A DNA stretch of 64,000 nt from an uncultured Prevotellaceae bacterium (GTDB taxonomy: Bacteria; Bacteroidota; Bacteroidia; Bacteroidales; Bacteroidaceae): assembly GCA_900315105.1 (NCBI GenBank), contig OMXX01000027.1, positions 22,085 through 86,084 of the forward strand. The letters are read 5' to 3'. Numbering within the stretch: the first letter of the stretch is position 1; every line of letters begins with the position of its first letter. The notes beneath the pieces are model-generated. The model ran no database searches. It was not told the origin of the DNA and saw only the letters and a list, made by a program, of their open reading frames with translations. This document shows positions 1 through 9,895 of the stretch, in pieces. The translations under genes were made by a program, and so were the position numbers.

Positions 1-900
1 TCTACAGAGGATGCAGGTCCGCTGATTGACCTTCTCAACGAGAAACTCGGCTCTGACCGCGTAAAATGGGTGAAAGGCATACAGTATCGCCATCTGCTCA
101 TAATTGACGGTGGCTCAAAGCATATTGTCTGCGCCCCACCCCATGACCATCCGAATGAGTCTTGGCGTCCGCTCCTCGTTCAGCCGGAAAAAGGTTGGGA
201 GAACAAACGTGAGGAAGGTCGTATGACGGCACAGGAAACAGCAGATCTGCTCAATGACCTCATCATCAAGTCGCAGGACATTCTGCTCAATGCCCCTCTC
301 AACATCAAGCGCAAGGCAGAGGGTAAGGACCTTGCCAATATCATCTGGCCTTGGAGCGGCGGTTATCGTCCTGCCATGCAGACTCTCAGCGAGATATACC
401 CTTCGGTGAAATCGGGCGCTGTGGTATCAGCCGTTGACCTTATCCGTGGAATCGGACACTATGCAGGTCTCGATATCATCGAAGTGGAAGGCGCGACAGG
501 TCTCTGGGACACCAACTACGAGGGCAAGACAAAGGCTGCACTCGATGAACTGAAGAAGAAGGATTTCGTTTTCCTCCATGTAGAGGCAAGTGACGAGGCC
601 GGACACGACGGAGAGGTGGATCTGAAGGTGAAGACCATAGAGAACCTTGATTCTCGCATGATAGGTCCTATATACGAAGAAACAAAGACATGGGACGAGC
701 CTGTGTGCATCGCCATCCTACCCGACCATTTCACACCTGTGGAACTTCGAGTACACGTTGGAGAGCCTGTACCTTTCATCATCTACTATCCAGGCATAGA
801 GCCAGACGATACGCAGGTATATGATGAGGTTTCATGCGTTACAGGCAGCTACGGCATCCTGAAGCTTCAGGAGTTCATGCAAACAATAATGAAATACTAA
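1..900 (+). CDS. Cofactor-independent phosphoglycerate mutase-like protein (ApgM family), 5' end cut by window
   Basis: The frame is open from base 1, so the gene is truncated at the window edge; about 299 codons remain. A GTG at 70 is only an internal codon, because the upstream codons continue the frame. Visible family features are metal-site-like segments EASDEAGHDGE and ILPDHFTP, typical of the alkaline-phosphatase-fold ApgM group, plus DLIRGIGHYAG. It lies 5 bases before threonine synthase. In Bacteroides, this ApgM-like gene sits between thrA and thrC and has been proposed to replace ThrB as homoserine kinase. A threonine-pathway role is therefore likely and a glycolytic one less so. 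The family call is firm; the substrate is inferred from context. Confidence 0.85.
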   Translation, partial: STEDAGPLIDLLNEKLGSDRVKWVKGIQYRHLLIIDGGSKHIVCAPPHDHPNESWRPLLVQPEKGWENKREEGRMTAQETADLLNDLIIKSQDILLNAPLNIKRKAEGKDLANIIWPWSGGYRPAMQTLSEIYPSVKSGAVVSAVDLIRGIGHYAGLDIIEVEGATGLWDTNYEGKTKAALDELKKKDFVFLHVEASDEAGHDGEVDLKVKTIENLDSRMIGPIYEETKTWDEPVCIAILPDHFTPVELRVHVGEPVPFIIYYPGIEPDDTQVYDEVSCVTGSYGILKLQEFMQTIMKY

Positions 901-905
901 ACAAG

Positions 906-2237
906 ATGAAATATTATAGTACAAATAAGAAAGCACCGATAGCAACGCTCGAAAAGGCCGTTGTAAAGGGTTTGGCTGAGGATCGCGGCCTCTACATGCC
1001 AGAGAACATCAAGGCACTCCCAAAGGAGTTCTTTGACAACATCGACAAGATGTCGTTTCAGGAGATTGCATACACAGTTGCTGATGCATTCTTCGGTGAG
1101 GATGTTGACGCAGAATCATTGAAGCATATTGTCTATGACACATTGCAGTTCGATTGTCCTATCGTACCTGTTACCGAGAACATCTACACCCTCGAACTCT
1201 TCCATGGTCCTACTCTCGCATTCAAGGATGTAGGCGCACGCTTCATGGCGCGTCTGCTCCAGTATTTCCTCAAGAAGGGCGGTGAATACGTAAGTTCTGC
1301 CTCTGCTTCAGCAAAGGATGGCGTAAACGTACTCGTGGCAACTTCCGGTGACACAGGTAGTGCCGTAGCCAACGGATTCCTCGGTGTTGACGGCATCCAT
1401 GTATATGTTCTTTATCCAAAGGGAAAGGTAAGTCCTATTCAGGAATGTCAGTTCACTACTCTCGGCAAGAACATAACAGCAGTTGAGGTTGACGGTGTAT
1501 TCGACGATTGTCAGGCTCTCGTTAAGTCTGCATTCATGGATGCAGAGCTCAACGCACACATGAAGCTGACATCGGCAAACTCTATCAATGTAGCTCGTTT
1601 CCTCCCACAGGCATTCTATTACTTCAACGCCTATGCTCGCCTCAAGGCTCTCGGCAAGGCTGACCAGATGGTGGTATGCGTACCTTCAGGTAACTTTGGA
1701 AACATCTGCGCAGCTCTCTTCGGTCACAAGATGGGACTCCCAGTAAAGCGTTTCATTGCAGCCAACAATGCTAACGATATCTTCTTCAAGTATCTCCAGA
1801 CAGGCAAGTACGAGCCAAAGGCTTCACTCGCAACATTGGCTAACGCTATGGACGTAGGTGATCCTTCAAACTTCGCTCGTATCTACGACCTCTACAAAGG
1901 CCGTCACGAGACCATCACAAGTCTTATAAGCGGTGCTACATACAAGGATGAGCAGATTGCAGAGACCATGAAGCAATGCTTTAAAGAAACAGGATATATT
2001 CTTGACCCTCATGGTGCTTGCGGTTATCAGGCTCTCAAGGAACAGCTTCGTGAAGGTGAGGTTGGCGTATTCTGTGAGACAGCTCATCCAGCTAAGTTCA
2101 AGGAGAAGGTAGATGCTATACTCGGAAGCGACATCGAGATTCCGGCACGCCTTCAGGAGTTCATGAAGGGTACAAAACAGAGCATTGACATGACCAAGGA
2201 CTTTGAGTCTTTCAAGGCATTCCTCATGAATGAATAA
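906..2237 (+). CDS. thrC: Threonine synthase
   Basis: Converts O-phosphohomoserine to threonine with PLP in the cytoplasm. The 443-residue protein starts MKYYSTNKKAP at an ATG 5 bases after the preceding stop; a longer in-frame start at 834 would overlap the upstream gene and adds residues foreign to the family. The PLP lysine is in PTLAFKDVG (about K107), and SGDTGSAVANGF and PSGNFGNICA are the phosphate/PLP-binding loops of ThrC. Length fits the family. It is the last gene of the threonine block, and a 15-bp-arm hairpin follows at 2251-2285. Confidence 0.95.
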   Translation: MKYYSTNKKAPIATLEKAVVKGLAEDRGLYMPENIKALPKEFFDNIDKMSFQEIAYTVADAFFGEDVDAESLKHIVYDTLQFDCPIVPVTENIYTLELFHGPTLAFKDVGARFMARLLQYFLKKGGEYVSSASASAKDGVNVLVATSGDTGSAVANGFLGVDGIHVYVLYPKGKVSPIQECQFTTLGKNITAVEVDGVFDDCQALVKSAFMDAELNAHMKLTSANSINVARFLPQAFYYFNAYARLKALGKADQMVVCVPSGNFGNICAALFGHKMGLPVKRFIAANNANDIFFKYLQTGKYEPKASLATLANAMDVGDPSNFARIYDLYKGRHETITSLISGATYKDEQIAETMKQCFKETGYILDPHGACGYQALKEQLREGEVGVFCETAHPAKFKEKVDAILGSDIEIPARLQEFMKGTKQSIDMTKDFESFKAFLMNE

Positions 2238-2250
2238 TCCGACGATATTG

Positions 2251-2285
2251 TTAAGAGTGAAAAATGAAGAATTTTTCACTCTTAA
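2251..2285 (+). terminator. Hairpin after thrC
   Basis: Perfect 15-bp arms (TTAAGAGTGAAAAAT and its complement) around a 5-base loop, directly between thrC and the helicase gene. A run of T lies inside the 3' arm rather than after it, so termination is plausible but not certain. It also belongs to the AGTGAAAAGTGAA-type intergenic motif family seen at 8727 and 27481. Confidence 0.5.
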
Positions 2286-2331
2286 CTTTTCACTAAAATC
2301 TTTATTCTCTAATCTTTACTCTAGAAACAGC

Positions 2332-5300
2332 ATGCATCCCTTAACAGTCTATAAGGCCAGCGCAGGTAGCGGTAAGACATTCACTCTTGCCGTGGAATTT
2401 ATCAAACTGCTCATTCTCAATCCTCGTAAATACGAGAACATACTTGCCGTGACCTTTACGAATAAGGCTACGGAAGAGATGAAGCATCGTATAGTTAGCC
2501 AGCTCTACGGACTCTCCCATGGTCTCAGAAGCAGCGATTCCTATCTGAACAAGATAACGAAGGAACTCGATGTTTCCGAGGATTTTGTGCGCAAGAACGC
2601 AGATATCGCACTCCACAACCTCCTGCACAACTATAACCAGTTCCGTGTTCAGACCATTGATGCCTTTTTCCAGGGCATACTCCGCAATATGGTTAAGGAA
2701 CTTGGCCTTGGAAACAACCTCCGCATATCGCTCAACGACAGTCAGGTTATTTCCGAAGCAGTCGACTCCATTATGGAGACTCTCGACAAGGACAAGGCTC
2801 TTATGTCATGGATTATAGAGTACGTAAACGAGAGGATGGATGATCAGAAGTCGTGGGACATTACAGGTGAGGTGAAGTCATTCGGCATGAATCTCAGCAA
2901 GGAGTTCTTCAAAAGCAATGAGCACCTTCTGAAATCTATCGCGAATGACAAAGACTTCTTCAAACGCTATAAAAAGACGATGACAGCCATAATAAAGGGG
3001 GCAGAAGCTCATTTCAAGGAGTGTGGCGAGTATTTCCTCACAATGCTTTCAAATGCAGGCTACGACGTCACAGACCTCGCCTTTGGCAGAACAGGCGTTG
3101 CAGGCTACTTCCTAAAGCTCAAGGACGGCGATTTCATCAAGGACAACATCGTGGGGGCACGTGTTCAGGCAGCAATGAATGACCCGATGAAATGGGGCAC
3201 GAAGAAAAATGCAAGCGAAATAGCCCCTTTGGCTGAAAGTCAGTTAATCCCCTACCTCATCGGCATTGAGAAGGAACGTCAGGCAGAAGTACCGAAAGTA
3301 CGTTCTGCCATCATCACATTGAAGAACATCAATAAGATGCGCCTGTTGTTCAGCATCCGCGAGGAAATGGATAGATTGAACAAGGAAAATGCGCGTTTCA
3401 TGCTCTCCAACACTCAGACGGTGTTAAGTCAGATGATACAGGAAGATACCAATATCGCTCCGTTCATCTACGAAAAGATAGGAGCATACCTCCAGCATAT
3501 TATGATTGATGAGTTCCAGGACACAAGTACGGTGCAGTGGAACAACTTCAAGGTGCTTCTCGAAAACTGCATGGCAGGCAACGAAGACCAACCTCAGAAC
3601 GATGGTGCGATAAACAACCTTATCGTTGGCGATGTAAAGCAGAGCATCTACCGTTTCCGCTCTGGAGACTGGAGATTGCTCAACGGTATTGAGCAGGAGT
3701 TCGGGAATGGAATGATAACGACCAAGCCACTTGCAACAAACTGGCGTTCAGAGCGTAACATAATTTCGTTCAACAATCACTTCTTTAAGCAGATATGCAA
3801 TATAGAGGCGGATAGCATTATGCCACGTGATGCAAGGGGACAGCAGGAATTAATCGAAGCTAACAACCTATCCGTTGAGGCAGCACAGCAGATGAACACA
3901 TATGCGGAGGCATTACGTCATGCCTATGACGATGTGGCACAGGACATTCCAACATTCAAGCCCAACCGTGGTCTTGTACGTGTGGAACTGCTCCCTGAGG
4001 AACATGCCGATTTCATCGAGGCGGCAAAGACACGCACACTCGACTACATCCAAAGCCTTATAACGCAAGGTGTAAAACCAAGCGAGATTGCTATACTCGT
4101 TCGTTTTAACTCCGAGGCTTCGGATATTGCACAGTATTTCGCTGAAAACGCACCAGAACTGAGCATAATGTCAGAACAGGCATTCACCCTCGAGGCTTCC
4201 CCTCTGGTCACAATGATTATCTCAATGCTGCGCCTCCTTCGCAATACCAAAGACAAACAGGCGGAAATAACCCTTGTAAAACTTTATATCGCCTATATTC
4301 TTTGCGAAGAACTTACAGACGGCAGCATACTCACATCTGCCAACACATTCCAGACCTATGTCCCACAGGAGATATCAAGTGAAGAGGCAATGGAACAGAT
4401 GCGCTCAATGTCACTCTATGAACTTTCCGAGTACATCTACCGCATGCTCAGCCTCTCCAAACTCGAAGGTCAGGCTCCATACGCTACAGCTTTCTTTGAC
4501 GGTTTGAAGAAATACATGGAGGACAACATCGCCACAATCGAGGAATTCCTTGACTATTGGGATAGCGAGCTCCATAGCAAGGCAATATCCATAGGAAGCG
4601 GTGACAGCATACGTGTCATCACCATACACAAGAGTAAGGGACTTGAGTTCAGACACCTCGTAATGCCTTTCTGCAACTGGAATATGGCAGCCCGACATAC
4701 CGAGACACTATGGTGTACAATCAACGAACAGCCATTTGCCGAACTCCCATTCATCCCTGTTGACTACACAGGCCGTACAAGCCTACAAAATTCAATATAC
4801 GAGCCTTATGGTATAGAGGAATGGATGCAGGGCATCGTTGACAACCTCAACCTGCTCTACGTGGCATTCACACGTGCAGGACGCTCTCTTTTCGTCATTG
4901 CTAACCAGAAAGCAAAGGAAGACAACCGTTCCTACGCCATTATTGAGGCATTGCGCAGAATTGCCGATTCCAACGAACTTGAAGGCAGTTCTTTCGAGGA
5001 TAACACATCCGAGGAAGATACCGAAAACGCTTCCCCATCCATCTTCACTTTTGGAGAGCACTATTTCGAGGAAAAGGAAGAAAAGGGCAAGGAATCCGAC
5101 AATGTATTCGAGTGCACTCCAACGGCTATCCCTGTAAGCGTTGAAAGCTACGACTCTGAGAACATCTCATTCCGTCAAAGTAACAAGAGCCGTGAATTCG
5201 AAGCCGATACGCTCGATGATATCGACAGCAAGCGATACACCACAATGGGCTCTATCATGCATATGCTCTTCTCTCGCATACACACCACAGCCGACATTGA

Positions 5301-5673
5301 TAAAGAACTACGCCAATTCGAGTTTGACGGTGTGATATACGATGAAACCATAAGTGCAGAGGAACTTCGCAGCGAGTTAAAGCATAAGTTTAGTAACAAG
5401 ACAGTATCTTCTTGGTTCTCCGACAAATGGACGGTATTCAACGAGTGCAATATCATGCAGCTCAAGAATGGAAAGATAGTAGAAGACCGTCCTGACCGCG
5501 TAATAACTGATGGCAACGATACTATAGTCATCGACTATAAGTTTGGTCACAAGAATGCCGCCTATGCAAAGCAGGTACAACGCTATATGAATCTCATGCA
5601 GCGAATGGGCTACCCTAACGTAAAGGGCTATCTCTGGTACGTCAACCTCGATGAGGTTGAGAGTGTTGTGTAG
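2332..5673 (+). CDS. UvrD/Rep-family helicase with C-terminal PD-(D/E)XK nuclease (AddA/RecB-like)
   Basis: A 1113-residue helicase-nuclease expected to process double-strand DNA ends for recombination. Start taken at MHPLTVYKASAGSGKT (2332): the Walker A box begins at about residue 8, as in AddA proteins, while the upstream in-frame codons cover the 2251-2285 hairpin. Helicase motifs in order: AVTFTNKATEEM, IDEFQDTS (about 390), VGDVKQSIYRFRSGD, NWRSERNI, TIHKSKGLEF and LLYVAFTRA. Near residue 1065, VIDYKFG followed by QVQRYMNLM fits the PD-(D/E)XK nuclease core. The AddB-like partner follows at 5801. Confidence is high for family and pairing; the exact subunit name is inferred. Confidence 0.9.
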   Translation: MHPLTVYKASAGSGKTFTLAVEFIKLLILNPRKYENILAVTFTNKATEEMKHRIVSQLYGLSHGLRSSDSYLNKITKELDVSEDFVRKNADIALHNLLHNYNQFRVQTIDAFFQGILRNMVKELGLGNNLRISLNDSQVISEAVDSIMETLDKDKALMSWIIEYVNERMDDQKSWDITGEVKSFGMNLSKEFFKSNEHLLKSIANDKDFFKRYKKTMTAIIKGAEAHFKECGEYFLTMLSNAGYDVTDLAFGRTGVAGYFLKLKDGDFIKDNIVGARVQAAMNDPMKWGTKKNASEIAPLAESQLIPYLIGIEKERQAEVPKVRSAIITLKNINKMRLLFSIREEMDRLNKENARFMLSNTQTVLSQMIQEDTNIAPFIYEKIGAYLQHIMIDEFQDTSTVQWNNFKVLLENCMAGNEDQPQNDGAINNLIVGDVKQSIYRFRSGDWRLLNGIEQEFGNGMITTKPLATNWRSERNIISFNNHFFKQICNIEADSIMPRDARGQQELIEANNLSVEAAQQMNTYAEALRHAYDDVAQDIPTFKPNRGLVRVELLPEEHADFIEAAKTRTLDYIQSLITQGVKPSEIAILVRFNSEASDIAQYFAENAPELSIMSEQAFTLEASPLVTMIISMLRLLRNTKDKQAEITLVKLYIAYILCEELTDGSILTSANTFQTYVPQEISSEEAMEQMRSMSLYELSEYIYRMLSLSKLEGQAPYATAFFDGLKKYMEDNIATIEEFLDYWDSELHSKAISIGSGDSIRVITIHKSKGLEFRHLVMPFCNWNMAARHTETLWCTINEQPFAELPFIPVDYTGRTSLQNSIYEPYGIEEWMQGIVDNLNLLYVAFTRAGRSLFVIANQKAKEDNRSYAIIEALRRIADSNELEGSSFEDNTSEEDTENASPSIFTFGEHYFEEKEEKGKESDNVFECTPTAIPVSVESYDSENISFRQSNKSREFEADTLDDIDSKRYTTMGSIMHMLFSRIHTTADIDKELRQFEFDGVIYDETISAEELRSELKHKFSNKTVSSWFSDKWTVFNECNIMQLKNGKIVEDRPDRVITDGNDTIVIDYKFGHKNAAYAKQVQRYMNLMQRMGYPNVKGYLWYVNLDEVESVV

Positions 5674-5800
5674 ATGGTTAGAGGTTAGAGGTTAGAGGTT
5701 AGAGTCTAAAGTCAAAACCCCTTTCGCGCCAGCCATGTTAATTATTCGCGAAGCACATCATACTGCGCAAGTGTTAATTATTAATTGTTAATTTCCCACA
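5674..5800. repeat. Intergenic GGTTAGA tandem and TTAATTATTAATTG motifs
   Basis: The gap between the two nuclease genes begins with four direct copies of an 8-base motif (GGTTAGAG) at about 5675-5705 and ends with a TTAATTATTAATTGTTAATT-type stretch just before the next ATG. The same words recur in other gaps (31908-31990, 44960, 47375, 49820, 57560, 57945). No coding potential was seen. Confidence 0.6.
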
Positions 5801-8728
5801 ATGAAGTCATTCCTGAACATAGTAGCACAAGATATACTCGCAAAATACGGCACCAACCTATCCGAAGTGGTTGTCGTATTCCCAAACAAGCGAGCATCCT
5901 TATTTCTAAACGAAGAACTAATCAAGCTCTCCGACAACAAGCCTGTATGGAGCCCTAAGTATATGACCATTAGCGAGCTCTTCCGTTCCCAGAGCCAGCT
6001 TATCGTTGCCGATCAGATAAAACTAGTCTGCGAACTATACAAGCATTACGCGGAAAAGACCGGAACCACCGAATCCCTCGATGATTTCTACGGTTGGGGC
6101 GAACTCATGCTATCCGACTTCGACGACCTCGACAAGAACATGGGCGATGCGGAGCATATCTTCGAAAACACCGATGAGATACACTCGTATGACACTGCCG
6201 ACTATCTATCTGAAGACCAGAAGGAAGCCCTCAAGCGTTTCTTCTCCAATTTCAGCGATGATGACTCCAAAGTAAAGCAGAACTTCGCACAACTATGGAA
6301 CAACCTCGGAGCTATCTATACCTCCTTCCGCGACAGCCTTCGTAAGCAAGGCATCGCCTACGAGGGTATGCTATACCGCGATGTAGCCGAGGAATTAAAG
6401 ACTGCAACCGCCAACACCAAACACCTTACGCCCAACACCCACTACCTGTTCGTCGGCTTCAACCTCATCCAACCCGTTGAACAGGAACTTATGGCATACC
6501 TGAAGCGTGAGGGCAAGGCGGCTTTCTACTGGGATTACGACAACTACTACATGACTGACGGAAATGAGGCCGGGCGCTACATCAAGTCATATCTCTCAGC
6601 CTTCCCTAATGAGATTACGATTCCTGAGGCATTCAATAACTTCACAAACAAGCCATGCATCACCTATATCTCCGCTTCCACCGAGGATGTCCAGGCACGC
6701 TACGTAAGCCAATGGCTAACGGAAGAGCGCATTAAGGCAGGCAAGCGCACAGCTATCGTACTTTGCGACGAGAAGCTTCTCCCTACCGTACTCCATGCCC
6801 TTCCCGACAGCGTCAAGGACATCAACATCACTTCGGGCTACCCTCTTCAGCAAACCCTCATCGCAACGCTCGTAAAGCAGATTTTCATCCTGAAGCAACG
6901 CGGTTCCTCTCGCATCAAGGGAGCCTTGCGACTACATCAGGTAAACACTATACTGCATCATCCGTATATGAAATACATTTCAGATAATGCAGAAAGACTG
7001 ATCATCGAACTTAATGACGAGAAAAAGAAGGTGTTCTACCCTACTATCGAGGAACTGTCACTTGACGAGCACCTTGCAAACCTCTTTACTCCTATCAGCC
7101 ACCACGACGAGGCTGCCACACCGATAGAAGCACAGCGCCTGCGTTGTCTCGACATCATAACGTGCATCTCAAAGGCAATACATCGCATAGCGACCAACTG
7201 CGCCGAGCCCGACCCTCTGATGCAGGAATCGCTATACCGTATGTACCAGATAATGAACCGCGTCAATACGCTCATCACATCCAACGAACTCATCGTAAGC
7301 GATTCTTCCCTGCAAGGCATCCTTAACCAGATTATACGCTCCACTTCCGTGCCTTTCCACGGAGAGCCAATCATCGGTATTCAAGTCATGGGCGTACTCG
7401 AGACACGTAACCTCGATTTCGACCATATGCTCATACTCTCTGCCAACGAGGGCAACATACCGAAGAGCGTAAACGACTCCTCATTCATTCCTCACGTAAT
7501 ACGCCGCGCATACGGACTCACTACCATAGAGAACAAGATTGCCATCTACGCCTATTACTTCCACCGAATGATGCAGAGGGCTACTGATGTATCAATCACA
7601 TACAACAACTCCACAAACGACACCAAGACCAACGAGATGTCGCGCTTCATGATGCAGCTCATAGCTGAGTCCGACATCAAGATAGACATTGCCGAGATGA
7701 CCTCATCGCTGCTCGTAGGCAAGACGGAGCGATGCGATGTGCAGAAAAACAAAGAAGTCATCGAGAAGATGGAACAGGAAAGCTCCATTTCACCGACAGC
7801 CATAAACACGTACCTGCGCTGCCAGTTGCAGTATTTCTACAGGTTCGTATGCGGCATCAGCGACAATGCCGAAAGCGACGAGGAGGAAATGGACAACCGC
7901 ACCTTCGGTCTCGTATTCCATAAGGCTGCAGAACTCATCTATGCTCCTTTCAAGGGCAAGAGCGTAACAGAATCAGTCATTGACGGTATGCTCAAGGACC
8001 CATCGTTCATTGAGCGTGCTATTGACGAGGGATTCAAGGAAGAACTTTTCGCAATGAAGGACAAAGAGGCAAAAAAACGCCCTATGCCTACGCTCGACGG
8101 CACACAGCTCATTCATCGCGAGATAATAAGGAAGATGCTGCGACAGCTTCTTGAATACGACAAGAAGAACTGTCCGATAACGATTGTAGATGTAGAAAAG
8201 CATATCGAAGACTATATCACCTTCGATACAGACCGTGGTCCTCGCACGTTGAAAATCAAAGGAATCATCGACCGTCTCGACATTGTGAAGAACGGCGACG
8301 GACATCTTGAGATGCGTGTCGTTGACTATAAGACTGGCTCTCGCACGCCTGGCAACGTAAAGTCAGTAAGCGATATCTTCACCCCAGAGGGTGCCAATTC
8401 AAACGCACACACCGACTATTACCTCCAGACTCTTCTCTACTCACGCATCCTTGCCCATCCAATGCAGGGCACGCCACAGAACGGCACATACCCTGTCGTT
8501 CCCGCCCTTCTCTACCCTCATCGCTCACAGGCGGAAAACTACGATCCCGTCTTGAAGATTGACAAGGAGAGAATCGCGGACATCAATGCCTTTACTGCCG
8601 AATACAACGACGGTTTCATCCGCGTCTTAAAGGATATCTACGACTATTCCCGTCCTTTCGCCGCTACGCAAAATGCCGACCAATGCAGCAGATGCGTGTA
8701 TGCAGGGATTTGCGGAAGACATAAATAA
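5801..8728 (+). CDS. AddB-like PD-(D/E)XK nuclease subunit with Fe-S cysteines
   Basis: A 975-residue protein, partner of the preceding helicase. The N-terminus (VVVFPNKRASLFLNEEL) resembles the degenerate helicase half of AddB; no intact Walker A lysine motif is seen there. The nuclease core shows VVDYKTGS at about residue 840 and YYLQTLLYSRIL after it. Cysteines in YLRCQLQYFY (about 672) and in the C-terminal CSRCVYAGIC fit the AddB pattern of an Fe-S cluster stapling the nuclease domain. It likely forms a heterodimer with the 2332-5673 product for end resection. The start lies right after an AT-rich gap; no Shine-Dalgarno is obvious, as is usual in Bacteroidetes. Confidence 0.87.
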   Translation: MKSFLNIVAQDILAKYGTNLSEVVVVFPNKRASLFLNEELIKLSDNKPVWSPKYMTISELFRSQSQLIVADQIKLVCELYKHYAEKTGTTESLDDFYGWGELMLSDFDDLDKNMGDAEHIFENTDEIHSYDTADYLSEDQKEALKRFFSNFSDDDSKVKQNFAQLWNNLGAIYTSFRDSLRKQGIAYEGMLYRDVAEELKTATANTKHLTPNTHYLFVGFNLIQPVEQELMAYLKREGKAAFYWDYDNYYMTDGNEAGRYIKSYLSAFPNEITIPEAFNNFTNKPCITYISASTEDVQARYVSQWLTEERIKAGKRTAIVLCDEKLLPTVLHALPDSVKDINITSGYPLQQTLIATLVKQIFILKQRGSSRIKGALRLHQVNTILHHPYMKYISDNAERLIIELNDEKKKVFYPTIEELSLDEHLANLFTPISHHDEAATPIEAQRLRCLDIITCISKAIHRIATNCAEPDPLMQESLYRMYQIMNRVNTLITSNELIVSDSSLQGILNQIIRSTSVPFHGEPIIGIQVMGVLETRNLDFDHMLILSANEGNIPKSVNDSSFIPHVIRRAYGLTTIENKIAIYAYYFHRMMQRATDVSITYNNSTNDTKTNEMSRFMMQLIAESDIKIDIAEMTSSLLVGKTERCDVQKNKEVIEKMEQESSISPTAINTYLRCQLQYFYRFVCGISDNAESDEEEMDNRTFGLVFHKAAELIYAPFKGKSVTESVIDGMLKDPSFIERAIDEGFKEELFAMKDKEAKKRPMPTLDGTQLIHREIIRKMLRQLLEYDKKNCPITIVDVEKHIEDYITFDTDRGPRTLKIKGIIDRLDIVKNGDGHLEMRVVDYKTGSRTPGNVKSVSDIFTPEGANSNAHTDYYLQTLLYSRILAHPMQGTPQNGTYPVVPALLYPHRSQAENYDPVLKIDKERIADINAFTAEYNDGFIRVLKDIYDYSRPFAATQNADQCSRCVYAGICGRHK

Positions 8729-8856
8729 GTGAATAGTGAAAAGTGAATAGAGAATAATACCTAGTTAAAAATACTGCTGTCGCGATTGGAAATCATCGTA
8801 AAAAACATATCGGTGTCCACCAGAATTAAGTATTATTCACTTTTCACTATTTACTT
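8727..8856. terminator. Long inverted repeat between convergent genes
   Basis: The arm at 8727-8760 pairs with 8830-8856 (AAGTRAATAGTGAAAAGTGA core) with a short bulge in the left arm. It spans the space between the converging AddB-like gene and prmA, so it may terminate both. About 70 unrelated bases lie between the arms. Confidence 0.5.
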
Positions 8857-9738
8857 AAAGTATAGCATCCTCCACTCCCCTTCCTCTTTCTTCTCCTTTA
8901 GGTTGAGTCCGAGGCTTTCGGCCTTCTCCACGAGCAGAGGAACATCCTCCTCGTAGAAACCGCTGAGAATAAGCGTACCGCCATGTGCCATGACCTCCTT
9001 GAAGGCTGACATGTCATTCAGGAGGATGTTACGGTTTATATTGGCAAGAACCACGTCGAACACACCGCTTATATGCGAGAGCACATGGGCATTACCCTCA
9101 AACACCTCAATCCTGTCTGCCACACCGTTTATTTCGGCATTATGACGCGCGTTATCCGCACTCCATTCGTCAATGTCATACGCCACGGCATCAGCAGCAC
9201 CGCATTTCAAGGCAGTAATGGCAAGAATACCAGTACCACAGCCGCAATCAAGTACTCTCTTACCCTTCAGATCCATGTCGAGCAACATCCCCACAATCAT
9301 CCGGGTAGTCTCATGCGTGCCTGTCCCGAAGGCATTACGTGCATGGATCCCTATCTTAATAGGCGACTGTGCATTAACATCCTCAGTTCCGTTATCATGC
9401 CCTTCCGGATGCAGAACATCATAAATCACGAGCCTGTCATCTATATTAATAGGTGCAAAGCCCTCTTCCTGTTCCCAAGTCTCATTCCAGTCCTTATCCT
9501 CCACCTCCTCAGTTTCAAAGGTCACGGTCACATCGTCCATGGGAAACTCCGCCAATGCCTCCCTTATGGCAGGCTCATCGTAAAAATCCACCTGAACATA
9601 ACCGTCAACACCATTGTCTGTGTCGAGGAAAGTCTCATAACCACATTCGCCCGCAATGGCGGCGGTTATCTCACGTGCAGGCTGCATAAATTCACCATCA
9701 GCACATTGAATTGTGAAATGCGATACAAAATATTTCAT
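8851..9738 (-). CDS. prmA: Ribosomal protein L11 methyltransferase
   Basis: SAM-dependent trimethylation of ribosomal protein L11. 295 residues from MKYFVSHFTIQ; a longer frame to 9822 exists, but a TAATTTTGC -7 box lies at 9758-9766, so transcription likely begins downstream of that longer start. Motif I is VLDCGCGTGILAITALKCG and the later NINRNILL matches the PrmA catalytic loop. The N-terminal about 120 residues form the substrate-recognition part. Divergent from the gene at 9896. Confidence 0.93.
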   Translation of the reverse strand: MKYFVSHFTIQCADGEFMQPAREITAAIAGECGYETFLDTDNGVDGYVQVDFYDEPAIREALAEFPMDDVTVTFETEEVEDKDWNETWEQEEGFAPINIDDRLVIYDVLHPEGHDNGTEDVNAQSPIKIGIHARNAFGTGTHETTRMIVGMLLDMDLKGKRVLDCGCGTGILAITALKCGAADAVAYDIDEWSADNARHNAEINGVADRIEVFEGNAHVLSHISGVFDVVLANINRNILLNDMSAFKEVMAHGGTLILSGFYEEDVPLLVEKAESLGLNLKEKKEEGEWRMLYFK

Positions 9739-9757
9739 AATAAAGTTAATTTTCTCT

Positions 9758-9766
9758 GCAAAATTA
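9758..9766 (-). promoter_or_regulatory. Bacteroidetes -7 box for prmA (TAATTTTGC)
   Basis: Matches the TAnnTTTG consensus on the minus strand about 20 bases before the prmA ATG, and argues for the shorter prmA start. Confidence 0.55.
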
Positions 9767-9808
9767 ATAAAATTAGGGAAAAACTCCTCATTGTATAGGG
9801 ATTTTCCG

Positions 9809-9840
9809 TAACTTTGTAGCAAAAGTTAAAGTAAATTTGC
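9809..9840 (+). promoter_or_regulatory. Two candidate -7 boxes for the 9896 gene
   Basis: TAACTTTGT at 9809-9817 and TAAATTTGC at 9832-9840 both fit TAnnTTTG; one or both may drive the secreted-protein gene. They lie in the divergent interval with prmA. Confidence 0.5.
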
Positions 9841-9881
9841 ACCATAAACCAAAAGAATCAAGAAAATCACCCTTAATTATT

Positions 9882-9887
9882 AGGAGG
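9882..9887 (+). promoter_or_regulatory. Strong Shine-Dalgarno AGGAGG
   Basis: A perfect AGGAGG, 8 bases before the ATG at 9896. Bacteroidetes mostly lack such sites because their ribosomes sequester the anti-SD, so this perfect site stands out. Confidence 0.6.
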
Positions 9888-9895
9888 ATACGACA

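Noticed and set aside
9073..9798. 241-aa plus-strand frame opposite prmA
   Set aside because: Antisense shadow of a well-supported methyltransferase gene.
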